NCBI RefSeq assembly: GCF_009923995.1
Contig: NZ_RFSK01000009.1
Location: 86,361 to 150,360 of the forward strand
Reading direction: 5' to 3'
Source of the DNA: Janthinobacterium sp.
Lineage (GTDB): Bacteria > Pseudomonadota > Gammaproteobacteria > Burkholderiales > Burkholderiaceae_D
Length of the DNA: 64,000 nucleotides
This document shows positions 17,811-25,957 of the stretch, piece after piece (the stretch's first letter is position 1; each line of letters begins with the position of its first letter). The notes beneath the pieces are model-generated. The model did no database searches. It saw only the letters and a program-made list of their open reading frames with translations, and was not told the DNA's origin. Position numbers and translations under genes: made by a program.

Positions 17811-18500
17811 ATGGACATCAAAAAACTGCAAACCCTCGTCGTTGACGCCCTTGAAGACGTCAAAGGCCAAGACATCGCCGTCTTCGATACGGTACATCTG
17901 ACCAGCCTGTTCGACCGCATCGCGATCGTCTCCGGTACCTCGAACCGTCAGACCAAGGCGCTGGCCGCCTCGGTGCGCGACAAGGTGAAGGACGCCGGCG
18001 GCGAAATCATCGGCATGGAAGGCGAGGACACCGGTGAATGGGTGCTGGTCGACCTGGGCGACATGATCGTCCACATCATGCAGGCGCCTATCCGCGCCTA
18101 CTACCGCCTGGAAGAAATCTGGGGCGACAAGCCGGTCAAGCTGGGTGCCGCCAAGCGCGCGCCGAAAAAAGCCGCCGGCGACGAGCCGAAAAAGGTCAGC
18201 GGCCACCTGGCGGCAAGCAAGGCCAACGTGGAAGCGACGCCCGTGATCGAGAAAAAGGCACCGGCCAAGAAAGCTGCGGCCACCACCGCCGCCAAGAAAG
18301 CCCCGGCGAAAAAAGCCACTGTGTCCAAAGCCGTCGGCAAGACCGTGAAAGTCGCGCCAACCAAGACCGAGACGGCCGCCGTCAAAGCCTTGAAAGCCCT
18401 GCCGGAGAAAAAAGTACGCGCCCCACGCGCGGCCAAACCGGCAGCCGATGCGGCACCGGCAAAAACCGTGATCAAGCGTATCAAAAAAGTCGAAGCGTAA
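17811..18500 (+). CDS. rsfS: Ribosomal silencing factor RsfS with long Lys/Ala-rich tail
   Basis: Binds protein L14 of the large ribosomal subunit and blocks subunit joining, lowering translation in starvation. Residues 1-112 are the RsfS core (VVDALEDVKGQDIAVFD; GEWVLVDLGDMIVHIM; YYRLEEIWG). From about residue 113 to 229 there is a basic low-complexity tail rich in Lys, Ala and Pro (repeated KKAPAKKA-like units), recalling histone H1-like or SR-like bacterial tails. The usual protein is about 105-150 residues, so the tail doubles it. It begins one base after the nadD stop. Confidence 0.94.
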   Translation: MDIKKLQTLVVDALEDVKGQDIAVFDTVHLTSLFDRIAIVSGTSNRQTKALAASVRDKVKDAGGEIIGMEGEDTGEWVLVDLGDMIVHIMQAPIRAYYRLEEIWGDKPVKLGAAKRAPKKAAGDEPKKVSGHLAASKANVEATPVIEKKAPAKKAAATTAAKKAPAKKATVSKAVGKTVKVAPTKTETAAVKALKALPEKKVRAPRAAKPAADAAPAKTVIKRIKKVEA

Positions 18501-18506
18501 GCCTCG

Positions 18507-18977
18507 ATGCAGCTCATCATCGCTGCGGTCGGCCATAAAATGCCGGCCTGGATAGAGACGGGCTTCGCGGAATACGCGAAGCGCATGCCGCCGGAACTGC
18601 GCATCGTGCTGAAGGAAATCAAGCCGGTGGAACGTTCCGGCAGCAAGACCGCCGCCACGGCGATGGCGCTGGAGCGCGAACGCATCGAAGCCGTCCTGCC
18701 CAAGGGCGTGCGCATCATCGCCCTCGACGAACGTGGCAAGGACCTGACCAGCGTCGGCCTGTCGCAGCAGTTGATGGCGTGGCAGCAGGATGGCCGCGAC
18801 ACGGCCTTCCTGATCGGCGGCGCAGACGGCCTCGATCCGCAACTCAAGGCCCGTGCCGAAGGCATGCTGCGCATCTCCAGCATGACCCTGCCGCACGGCG
18901 TGGTGCGCGTGATCCTCGCCGAGCAGCTGTACCGCGCCTGGTCGATCACGCAAAACCATCCCTATCACCGCGTCTGA
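18507..18977 (+). CDS. rlmH: 23S rRNA pseudouridine-1915 N3-methyltransferase
   Basis: SPOUT-class methyltransferase that modifies pseudouridine 1915 in helix 69 of 23S rRNA. It has 156 residues, matching the family. The SAM-binding knot is visible in FLIGGADGL and in the C-terminal [20 protein letters not shown], with terminal NHPYHR as in Escherichia coli RlmH. Six bases after rsfS; together with rsfS it forms a large-subunit maturation and silencing pair. Confidence 0.97.
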   Translation: MQLIIAAVGHKMPAWIETGFAEYAKRMPPELRIVLKEIKPVERSGSKTAATAMALERERIEAVLPKGVRIIALDERGKDLTSVGLSQQLMAWQQDGRDTAFLIGGADGLDPQLKARAEGMLRISSMTLPHGVVRVILAEQLYRAWSITQNHPYHRV

Positions 18978-18986
18978 ACTCCCGCC

Positions 18987-19607
18987 ATGAAACCGGCCGA
19001 TAACAAGATTTATCTCGCCTCAAAAAGCCCGCGCCGGCGCGAACTGCTGCGCCAGATCGGCATTGATTTCGAATTGCTGCTGCTGCGCAGCGAAGGGCCG
19101 CGCGGCGCCGACGTCACCGAGGAAGTCCTCCCTGGCGAGTCGGCGCTCGACTATGTGGCGCGCGTGGCGAATGAAAAAGCCGCCTTCGCCTGGGACCTGG
19201 TGCGCCGCCGCCACCTGACCCCGCGGCCCGTGCTGGCGGCCGACACCACCGTCACCATCGACGGCGTCATCCTCGGCAAGCCGGCCGACCGCGCGGAAGC
19301 CGTGGCCATGCTGCAGCAGCTGTCGGGCCGCACGCACCAGGTACTCACCTCGATCGCCGTGCACTACAAGGATTTCGCCGAACAGCGCACGCAGATCTCG
19401 CAGGTGCGTTTCGGCGCGCTGTCCCCCGCCTCCATCGCCGCGTATTGCGCCACGCCCGAGCCGTACGACAAGGCCGGTGCCTACGGCATCCAGGGCAGCG
19501 CCGCGCTGTTCGTCGAGCACATCGAAGGCAGCCATTCCGGCATCATGGGCCTGCCCCTGTACGAAACCGCACAGTTGCTGAGACTAGCAGGTTTGCCCCT
19601 GTCCTGA
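18987..19607 (+). CDS. maf: Maf family nucleotide pyrophosphatase
   Basis: Hydrolyses nucleoside triphosphates, removing modified or surplus dTTP/UTP-type nucleotides. It has 206 residues. Signatures: YLASKSPRRRELLRQIG at the N-terminus, LAADTTV with the catalytic Asp, GKPADRAEA, and the C-terminal YDKAGAYGIQG and GSHSGIMGLPL. The YhdE-like pattern favours dTTP/UTP specificity (inference). Nine bases after rlmH, upstream of rng. Confidence 0.95.
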   Translation: MKPADNKIYLASKSPRRRELLRQIGIDFELLLLRSEGPRGADVTEEVLPGESALDYVARVANEKAAFAWDLVRRRHLTPRPVLAADTTVTIDGVILGKPADRAEAVAMLQQLSGRTHQVLTSIAVHYKDFAEQRTQISQVRFGALSPASIAAYCATPEPYDKAGAYGIQGSAALFVEHIEGSHSGIMGLPLYETAQLLRLAGLPLS

Positions 19608-19650
19608 TCCCGGGTATGATGTCATTCGTTGCCTCCACTCCCGCGCCTCC

Positions 19651-21114
19651 ATGAACGAAGACATCCTGATCAATATCACGCCGCAAGAAACGCGCGTCGC
19701 CCTCATCCTGCAGGGCGCCGTGCAGGAATTGCACATCGAGCGCACGCTCACGCGCGGCCTGGCCGGCAATGTGTATTCCGGCAAGGTGGTGCGGGTATTG
19801 CCGGGCATGCAGTCGGCCTTCATCGACATCGGCCTGGAGCGGGCCGCCTTCCTGCACGTGGCCGACATCTGGGAAGCGCGCGGCCACGACGGCCAGAACG
19901 CCACGCCCGCCCCCATCGAGAAAATCCTGTTTGACGGCCAGGTGCTGACGGTGCAGGTGATCAAGGACCCGATCGGCACCAAGGGCGCGCGCCTGTCGAC
20001 GCAGATTTCCATCGCCGGGCGCATGCTGGTGTACCTGCCGCAGGACAAGCACATCGGTATCTCGCAGAAAATCGAAAAGGAAGCGGAGCGCGAACAACTG
20101 CGCGTGCGCCTGCAAAGCCTGCTGCCGCCCGACGAAAAGGGCGGCTACATCGTGCGCACCATGGCCGAAGACGCGTCCGACGCGGACCTGAAGGCCGACG
20201 TCGACTACCTGCGCAAGACCTGGAGCACCATCACGCACGGCGCGCGCACGCGCCCCGCCACCAGCCTGCTGCACCAGGACTTGAGCCTGGCCCAGCGCGT
20301 GCTGCGCGACTTCGTCGGCGATGAAACGGCCACCATTCAGGTCGACTCGCGCGAAAACTACGTCAAATTGCGCGAATTCGCAGAAATCTACACGCCCAGC
20401 GAACTGACGCGCCTGCAACACTACACGGGCGAACGCCCCCTGTTCGACCTGTACGGCGTGGAAGAAGAGATCCTGCGTGCCCTGGGCCGCCGCGTGGACC
20501 TGAAATCGGGCGGCTACCTGATCGTCGACCAGACGGAAGCGATGACCACCATCGACGTCAACACGGGCGGCTTTGTCGGCGGGCGCAATTTTGCCGACAC
20601 CATCTTCAAGACCAACCTGGAAGCGGCACACGCCATTGCGCGCCAGCTGCGCCTGCGCAACCTGGGCGGCATCATCATCCTCGACTTCATCGACATGGAC
20701 AACGCGGAGCACCGCAACGCCGTGCTGGCCGAGCTGAAGCGCACCCTGTCGCGCGACCGCACCAAGGTCTCGGTGAGCAACTTCTCACCCCTGGGCCTGG
20801 TGGAAATGACGCGCAAGCGCACGCGCGAATCGCTGGCGCACATCCTGTGCGAACCGTGCCCCGCCTGCGCCGGCAAGGGACAAGTGAAGACCTCGCGCAC
20901 GATCTGCTATGAAATCCTGCGCGAACTGCTGCGCGAAGCCAAGCAGTTCAACCCGCGCGAATTCCGCATCCTCGCCTCGCAGGAAGTCGTGGATCTATTC
21001 CTGGAGGAAGAATCGCAGCACCTGGCCATGCTGGGCGACTTCATCGGCAAGAAAATCTCGCTGCAGGTGGAGAATGCCTACCACCAGGAGCAGTACGACG
21101 TGATTTTGATGTAG
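19651..21114 (+). CDS. rng: Ribonuclease G
   Basis: Endoribonuclease of the RNase E/G family that matures the 16S rRNA 5' end and degrades some mRNAs. It has 487 residues, lacking the long C-terminal scaffold of RNase E. The S1 domain includes GNVYSGKVVRVLPGMQSAFIDIG. Catalytic Asp residues occur in TTIDVNTGGFVGG and IIILDFIDMD. The zinc-link motif is CEPCPAC, and the family TRKRTRESL is present. It starts 43 bases after maf; the AraC gene follows after two bases. Confidence 0.97.
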   Translation: MNEDILINITPQETRVALILQGAVQELHIERTLTRGLAGNVYSGKVVRVLPGMQSAFIDIGLERAAFLHVADIWEARGHDGQNATPAPIEKILFDGQVLTVQVIKDPIGTKGARLSTQISIAGRMLVYLPQDKHIGISQKIEKEAEREQLRVRLQSLLPPDEKGGYIVRTMAEDASDADLKADVDYLRKTWSTITHGARTRPATSLLHQDLSLAQRVLRDFVGDETATIQVDSRENYVKLREFAEIYTPSELTRLQHYTGERPLFDLYGVEEEILRALGRRVDLKSGGYLIVDQTEAMTTIDVNTGGFVGGRNFADTIFKTNLEAAHAIARQLRLRNLGGIIILDFIDMDNAEHRNAVLAELKRTLSRDRTKVSVSNFSPLGLVEMTRKRTRESLAHILCEPCPACAGKGQVKTSRTICYEILRELLREAKQFNPREFRILASQEVVDLFLEEESQHLAMLGDFIGKKISLQVENAYHQEQYDVILM

Positions 21115-21116
21115 CC

Positions 21117-21899
21117 ATGCCGGGCGATACCGCCTTCTGGCGCGACCCGTTGCTCCCCCACGTGGAGAGCCGGCGCGCCTGCCGCAGCCGCGCGTGCTAC
21201 AAGCCGCACAGCCATCCCACGTATTCCATCGGCGCCGTCGACGCGGGCGGCAGCGTTTTTACGGGCAGCCATGGCCGCCAGCACCCTCTCAGCTCCGGCA
21301 GCCTGGTGCTGGTGCCGGCCGGCTGCGTACACGCCTGCAATCCCCTGTCCGGCGCGCACTGGAGCTACCAGATGCTGCACCTCGATGCGCATTGGCTGCA
21401 AGGCCAGGTGCCGCGGCTGCGCACGGATAGCGCCACGGTGCTGCATGCTCCCGCACTGTACGCGCAGTTCTGCAGCATGAATGCGCTGCTGTTCTCGGGC
21501 GCCCCCGCGGCGGACAAGCAGGCAGCGCTGCTGGCCTTCCTGCATGCCTGCGCCAGTGCCGGCGGGGCATACACCCTGCCCTCCGCCGCCGCCCGCATCC
21601 CCGCGCAGCTGCAACCTGTGCTGCAGGCGCTGCAGGCGCAGCCGCTGGCGAGCCTGGAACACCTGTCCCACCTGGCCGGCATGAGCCGCTTTCAATTGAT
21701 CAGAACCTTCCGCGCCGCCACGGGCATGACGCCGCATGCGTATCAGCTGAACCTGGGCGTGAACCGCGCGCGCGACGGCTTGCAGGCGGGCAGCGCCCTG
21801 GCCGATATCGCCAGCGAGCTGGGCTTTGCCGACCAGAGTCATCTGCAGCGCGTCTTCAAGGCCCATGCGGGCATCACGCCGGGGCGCTATCGCCGCTAG
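21117..21899 (+). CDS. AraC-family transcription regulator
   Basis: A 260-residue regulator. The N-terminal half is a cupin-like sensor (AraC_binding type; PHSHPTYSIGAVDAG and LVLVPAGCVHACNP contain the likely beta-barrel His residues). The C-terminal half holds two helix-turn-helix motifs: LEHLSHLAGMSRFQLIRTF and ALADIASELGFADQSHLQRV, ending FKAHAGITPGRY. It lies directly upstream of a LysE-type exporter on the same strand. AraC-LysE pairs are common, and the regulator probably responds to the amino acid exported. Confidence 0.9.
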   Translation: MPGDTAFWRDPLLPHVESRRACRSRACYKPHSHPTYSIGAVDAGGSVFTGSHGRQHPLSSGSLVLVPAGCVHACNPLSGAHWSYQMLHLDAHWLQGQVPRLRTDSATVLHAPALYAQFCSMNALLFSGAPAADKQAALLAFLHACASAGGAYTLPSAAARIPAQLQPVLQALQAQPLASLEHLSHLAGMSRFQLIRTFRAATGMTPHAYQLNLGVNRARDGLQAGSALADIASELGFADQSHLQRVFKAHAGITPGRYRR

Positions 21900-21976
21900 C
21901 ACGGCTGCAATATTCTTCAATACACGCAGCGGCGTTCCTTGCATACTCGCGCATCGCCCTTACCGGAGCCGCGCCC

Positions 21977-22600
21977 ATGCAGGATTTTCTCCTCGTCGCC
22001 ATCGCCCATTTCCTTGCCCTGCTGTCGCCAGGCCCGGACTTTTTCCTCGTCGCCCGCAGCGCGCTGGCGCAGGGCTGGCGCGGCGCGGTGGGCGCCTGTC
22101 TCGGCATCACGCTGGCCAATGGCGTGTTCATCGTGGCGGCGTTCGGCGGCGTGGCCGTGCTGCGCCCGGGCAGCGCCCTGTTTATCGCCGTGCAGCTGGC
22201 CGGCTGCGCCTATCTGCTGTACCTGGGCTGGCTGTTTTTGCGCCATGCGGGCAAGAGCACGCTGGAAGCGGTATCGGCCACAGGCAAGGCGCATTGGCGC
22301 GCTGGCATGGGCATGGGATTTCTCTCGGCGATATTCAATCCGAAGAATGCGCTGTTCTATGTCAGCCTGGCGTCGGCCGTCGCCAGCCGGCAGCCGGGCG
22401 GCGGCTGGGTGCTGTTCTACGGGGTGTGGATGGTATGCGCCGTGCTGGCGTGGGATTTGACGGTGGCGCTGGCGATAGGTAACGCGGCGCTGCGGCAGCG
22501 CTTTGCGCGCGCCCTGCCGGGGCTGGAACGCCTGTCCGGCATCATGCTGATCTTGCTGGCGGCGGCGCTGCTGGCGAATGTCGCCAGCAGCGCCACGTAA
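21977..22600 (+). CDS. LysE/RhtB-family amino-acid exporter
   Basis: Inner-membrane exporter of 207 residues with about six predicted helices. The family N-terminus (FLALLSPGPDFFLVARSAL) and the NPKNALFY motif in the middle are typical of RhtB/LeuE-type members. The substrate is probably a neutral amino acid or homoserine lactone-like molecule, but sequence does not decide. It is placed 77 bases after the AraC regulator. The convergent unknown gene ends 10 bases beyond its stop. Confidence 0.9.
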   Translation: MQDFLLVAIAHFLALLSPGPDFFLVARSALAQGWRGAVGACLGITLANGVFIVAAFGGVAVLRPGSALFIAVQLAGCAYLLYLGWLFLRHAGKSTLEAVSATGKAHWRAGMGMGFLSAIFNPKNALFYVSLASAVASRQPGGGWVLFYGVWMVCAVLAWDLTVALAIGNAALRQRFARALPGLERLSGIMLILLAAALLANVASSAT

Positions 22601-22610
22601 GGCGACCCAA

Positions 22611-23150
22611 TCAGGCAGGCAGCGGGTCCAGGTAGAACACGGCATACACTTTCAAGGGCGACGTCTCGGTCGCTTTTTCCGAGCGCACGACGGAACAGTC
22701 GTCGGCGGCCAGGCTGCGCCAGTTCTGGATGCCGGCCTTGGCGAACATGGCGTGCGCGGGAGCATTGGCGGCCAGGTCCAGCACCAGGCAGGCGTTGCGC
22801 GGGCCGGCGCCGTAGTTGACGGCGCGGATCTCGATGCCGAAGGTCGTCATCCACGGCTCCCACAGGCCCTTTTCCTTGCCAGCGGCAATACGCTCCAGCA
22901 TCTCGCCAAACGTCAGGCCCTTCTTGACGGTGCTGCGCAAGGCAGCCAGCGACGGTGCCAGGCGGGGATCGGGTTGCTTGTTGCCTGCGCGAATCTCGGC
23001 GATCGCCTTCAATTCCTTGATGATGGCCGCGTCGCGTTCCGTGTAATCGCGCATGCGCGCATAGAATTCAGCGTCCAGGAAGGGATTGACGGTCAGCTTG
23101 GCGACGCCCTCTTCGCGGCGTTTGGGTGTAGGCGTGTTGGTTTTAGTCAT
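22611..23150 (-). CDS. Conserved-looking protein of unknown function
   Basis: A 179-residue soluble protein I do not recognise. The first 15 residues are Lys/Thr/Pro-rich, then a region likely to be helical (FYARMRDYTERDAAIIKEL), then a more beta-rich C-terminal half (FGIEIRAVNYGAG; LKVYAVFYLDPLPA). No signal peptide or membrane helix. I took the ATG at 23150 because the frame upstream reads into the intergenic region; no strong Shine-Dalgarno is visible. Codon use is like its neighbours, so it looks like a genuine native gene. Convergent with the LysE gene and downstream of the lacI-type gene on the same strand. Confidence 0.7.
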   Translation of the reverse strand: MTKTNTPTPKRREEGVAKLTVNPFLDAEFYARMRDYTERDAAIIKELKAIAEIRAGNKQPDPRLAPSLAALRSTVKKGLTFGEMLERIAAGKEKGLWEPWMTTFGIEIRAVNYGAGPRNACLVLDLAANAPAHAMFAKAGIQNWRSLAADDCSVVRSEKATETSPLKVYAVFYLDPLPA

Positions 23151-23222
23151 GGCGATAGAGGGCAAGAGAAACAATGAGGGGCGCCAGTGTACCACCTTGG
23201 CGCGGCCGGGTCCCGGGCGCCG

Positions 23223-24248
23223 TCAGCTGCGGGGAGGCGCCGTCGATTCGCGCACCACCAGTTCCGGCTTGAGCCGCACGTCCAGCACTGCCGTGTCGGG
23301 AAAGTCGATGGTTTGCAGGATCAGGCGGGCCGCTTCCGTGCCGATGCCATGGTGGCGGATGCGGATGGTGCTCAAGGGCGGGCGGATCATGTCCATGTAG
23401 GGCATGTCGTTGTGTCCCACGACAGAAATATCTTCAGGGCAACTTAATCCCAGCTCGCGGATGGCGTCGTAGCAGCCGATGGCCACCAGGTCGCTGCCGG
23501 CCACCACGGCCGTCGTCTGCGGCGACTGGCGCAGCAGTTCCAGCAGGGCCGCCTTGCCGCATTCGCGCGAATAGCCGCTGCTTTCGAAGACGAAGGCGTG
23601 CGACGGGTCAAGTTCGCTGGCCTGGATGGCGGCCAGGAAGCCCAGGCGGCGCACGTGGCCCGTCGACAGGTTTTCCGGCCCCGCGATGTGGGCGATGTGC
23701 CGGTGGCCCAGCGCCAGCAAGTGTTCGACGGCCAGGCGCATGCCCACCACGTCGTCGCTGACGACGCAAGAAGCGACGCCCGTCTCGTCGCTGCGGTTGA
23801 CGGTAACGACGGGGACGTTCTGGTCGATGCACATCTTGATGACGGGATCGTCGCGACGCGCCGTGGCCAGGATCAGGCCGTCCACCTGCTGCCCCAGCAG
23901 GCGGTTGATGACAAACAGCTGTTCTTCCTCGTCGGCCCCCACGTTGGCGACGATGGCCAGGTAGCCATGCTTGCGCAAGCCTTCCTCGATGCCCAGCAGG
24001 ATGGGTGGGAAGACGGCGTTGGTAATATCGGGCAAGACCACGCCGATGATACGCGACTTGCGCGTGACCAGGGTGGAGGCGGCGCGGTTGGGACGGTAGC
24101 CGAGCCGGCTGGCCTCGGCCAGCACGCGTGCCGCCACCTCGGCACTGACCATTTGCCGCGTTGCCGGATTCATCACGCGCGAGACGGTGGAAAAATGCAC
24201 GCCGCTGGCCCGCGCGACGTCGCTTAAGGTGGGGTTCTTGTTTGTCAT
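23223..24248 (-). CDS. LacI-family transcription repressor
   Basis: A 341-residue regulator. The N-terminal helix-turn-helix PTLSDVARASGVHFSTVSRV with hinge region GYRPNRAASTLVTRKS is followed by a periplasmic-binding-protein-like effector domain. The ATG at 24248 (protein starts MTNKNPTL) fits the family best; a TTG six codons upstream is possible. It is divergent from the malic enzyme gene, and two identical 14-mers of LacI-operator type lie between. It probably represses itself and the malic enzyme gene in response to a sugar or carbon intermediate; effector unknown. Confidence 0.93.
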   Translation of the reverse strand: MTNKNPTLSDVARASGVHFSTVSRVMNPATRQMVSAEVAARVLAEASRLGYRPNRAASTLVTRKSRIIGVVLPDITNAVFPPILLGIEEGLRKHGYLAIVANVGADEEEQLFVINRLLGQQVDGLILATARRDDPVIKMCIDQNVPVVTVNRSDETGVASCVVSDDVVGMRLAVEHLLALGHRHIAHIAGPENLSTGHVRRLGFLAAIQASELDPSHAFVFESSGYSRECGKAALLELLRQSPQTTAVVAGSDLVAIGCYDAIRELGLSCPEDISVVGHNDMPYMDMIRPPLSTIRIRHHGIGTEAARLILQTIDFPDTAVLDVRLKPELVVRESTAPPRS

Positions 24249-24273
24249 GGGCTTCCCGGATTGCAATACCGTG

Positions 24274-24304
24274 ATTTTATCGCAAAAAAATCCCTTTTCG
24301 TCAA
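24274..24304 (-). promoter_or_regulatory. Candidate promoter of the LacI-family gene
   Basis: On the minus strand TTGACG (24299-24304) is followed by an AT-rich -10 region reading GATAAAAT (from 24281 downward), with a spacing of 17-19 bases depending on the register. Operator copy 1 lies immediately upstream of this -35. Confidence 0.45.
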
Positions 24305-24311
24305 AAACCGA

Positions 24312-24325
24312 GCAAACGCTTGCAT
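24312..24325. promoter_or_regulatory. LacI-family operator, copy 1
   Basis: GCAAACGCTTGCAT: near-palindromic with the central CG typical of LacI/GalR-family operators. An identical copy starts 78 bases downstream. The site lies next to the -35 of the regulator gene. Confidence 0.7.
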
Positions 24326-24379
24326 TGAGTTTCCCCCGCGTTCCAAAGCGGTTTTCATGGAATTGTCACAAATAGAGCC

Positions 24380-24408
24380 TTGACAGCGTGCAAACGCTTG
24401 CATACCAT
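24380..24408 (+). promoter_or_regulatory. Candidate promoter of the malic enzyme gene with internal operator
   Basis: TTGACA (24380-24385) and TACCAT (24403-24408) are 17 bases apart. The second operator copy (24390-24403) fills the spacer, so a bound repressor would block polymerase directly. Confidence 0.6.
24390..24403. promoter_or_regulatory. LacI-family operator, copy 2
   Basis: Identical 14-mer GCAAACGCTTGCAT to copy 1. It sits between the -35 and -10 of the malic enzyme promoter. The 78-base centre-to-centre distance could allow a DNA loop by a tetramer or paired dimers. Confidence 0.7.
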
Positions 24409-24454
24409 GGCTCGGACTTACCACTCGGGCCTGGTTGCCCCTCCCAGAATTCCT

Positions 24455-25714
24455 ATGTCTACTTCCCACAGCAAGCACGCCGAAGCGAACGGCGAAACCT
24501 TCAACCTGAAAGAAGCCGCCCTCGCCTATCATGCTGAACCCCGCGCCGGCAAGATTTCCGTCACGCCCACCAAACCGCTGGGCGATGCCCGCGCCCTGAC
24601 CCTGGCGTATTCGCCGGGCGTGGCCTTTGCCTGCGAAGCCATCGTGGAAGATCCGCGCACGGCCGGTACCTACACCTCGCGCAGCAACCTGGTAGCCGTG
24701 ATCACCAACGGCACGGCCGTGCTGGGCCTGGGCGATATCGGCCCGCTGGCCAGCAAGCCCGTGATGGAAGGCAAGGCCTGCCTGTTCAAGCAATTTGCCG
24801 ACGTCGACGTGTTCGACATCGAACTGGCCGAGAACGATCCCGACCTGTTCATCGACACCGTGGTGCGCATGGAGCCGACCTTCGGCGGCATCAACCTGGA
24901 AGACATCAAGGCGCCCGACTGCTTCTATATCGAACAGCAATTGCGCAAGCGCATGAACATCCCCGTCTTCCATGACGACCAGCACGGCACGGCCATCATC
25001 GTCGCGGCCGGCATCCTGAACGGCCTGGAACTGGTGGGCAAGGACATCGGCAACGTGAAAGTGGCCGTCTCGGGCGCCGGTGCGGCCTCGATCGCCTGCC
25101 TGGACCTGCTCGTCTCGCTGGGCCTGAACAAGTCCCTACTGAAGGTCTGCGACAGCCAGGGCGTGATCTATCCGGGCCGCGACGCCAACATGGAAGAGAA
25201 CAAGGCGCGCTACGCGAACGACACGAGCGACCGCGACCTGGCCGACGCCATGGTCGGCGCCGACATCTTCATCGGTGTCTCCAAAGGCGGCGTGGTGAGC
25301 GCGCAGATGGTCGAATCGATGGCTGCCAAGCCGCTGATCTTCGCCCTGGCCAATCCGCACCCGGAAATTGCCCCAGAGAAAGTGCATGCCGTACGCGACG
25401 ATGCCATCGTCGCCACGGGCCGCTCGGACTACCCGAACCAGATCAACAACGTGCTGTGCTTCCCGTACATCTTCCGCGGCGCGCTCGACGTGGGCGCCAC
25501 CACCATCAACGAGGAAATGAAGCTGGCCTGCGTGCGCGCCATCGCGGCATTGGCGAAAGAGCCGTTGCCGGGCCACACCACCAGCGCCCTGACGCCGCTG
25601 CAGCTGATTCCGTCGCCATTCGACGAGCGCCTGCGCAGCTGGGTTGCGCCGGCCGTATCGCAAGCGGCGATTGCCACCGGCGTGGCCACGCGCGTGCCGG
25701 CAGCGCTGGCATGA
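24455..25714 (+). CDS. Malic enzyme, short form without phosphotransacetylase domain
   Basis: Oxidative decarboxylation of malate to pyruvate, giving NAD(P)H. It has 419 residues, the malic-enzyme domain only; the related MaeB has about 760 residues because of a C-terminal phosphotransacetylase-like domain, absent here. Motifs: [13 protein letters not shown], the metal-site [15 protein letters not shown], and the NAD(P)-binding [17 protein letters not shown]. The ATG at 24455 was chosen because the upstream frame runs through the promoter and operator. Placed opposite a LacI-family gene that probably controls it. A strong terminator follows at 25780. Confidence 0.93.
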   Translation: MSTSHSKHAEANGETFNLKEAALAYHAEPRAGKISVTPTKPLGDARALTLAYSPGVAFACEAIVEDPRTAGTYTSRSNLVAVITNGTAVLGLGDIGPLASKPVMEGKACLFKQFADVDVFDIELAENDPDLFIDTVVRMEPTFGGINLEDIKAPDCFYIEQQLRKRMNIPVFHDDQHGTAIIVAAGILNGLELVGKDIGNVKVAVSGAGAASIACLDLLVSLGLNKSLLKVCDSQGVIYPGRDANMEENKARYANDTSDRDLADAMVGADIFIGVSKGGVVSAQMVESMAAKPLIFALANPHPEIAPEKVHAVRDDAIVATGRSDYPNQINNVLCFPYIFRGALDVGATTINEEMKLACVRAIAALAKEPLPGHTTSALTPLQLIPSPFDERLRSWVAPAVSQAAIATGVATRVPAALA

Positions 25715-25779
25715 TGCCTTAATCAAGGCAAGCAGGGACTTGTGCCAGCCAAACTACAGCAAGTTACCATTGCTTACAA

Positions 25780-25809
25780 AAAAAACCATGGCAAAAACCA
25801 TGGTTTTTT
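25780..25809 (+). terminator. Terminator after the malic enzyme gene
   Basis: Perfect 12-bp stem: AAAAAACCATGG (25780-25791) and CCATGGTTTTTT (25798-25809) around CAAAAA. The A- and T-runs make it work in both directions. It lies inside the upstream extension of the next open frame, which argues that the ligase starts further down. Confidence 0.9.
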
Positions 25810-25957
25810 CATTCTTTCCCTTGGTATATGGTCCCATCAATATCTATTTGAAAACATCCTTGCTGCATTTTTGCCCGTGCTGATCGTCTACAATGGCGCC
25901 TACTTTAAGTTGCTACAGTCGCCATTGGGGACTGATGTGCATTACCAAGGATATGCA

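Noticed and set aside
18150..18500. Lys/Ala codon repeats as possible DNA tandem repeats or frameshift
   Set aside because: Units vary at DNA level and the frame stays in phase to a normal stop just before rlmH; it is a protein tail, not a satellite.
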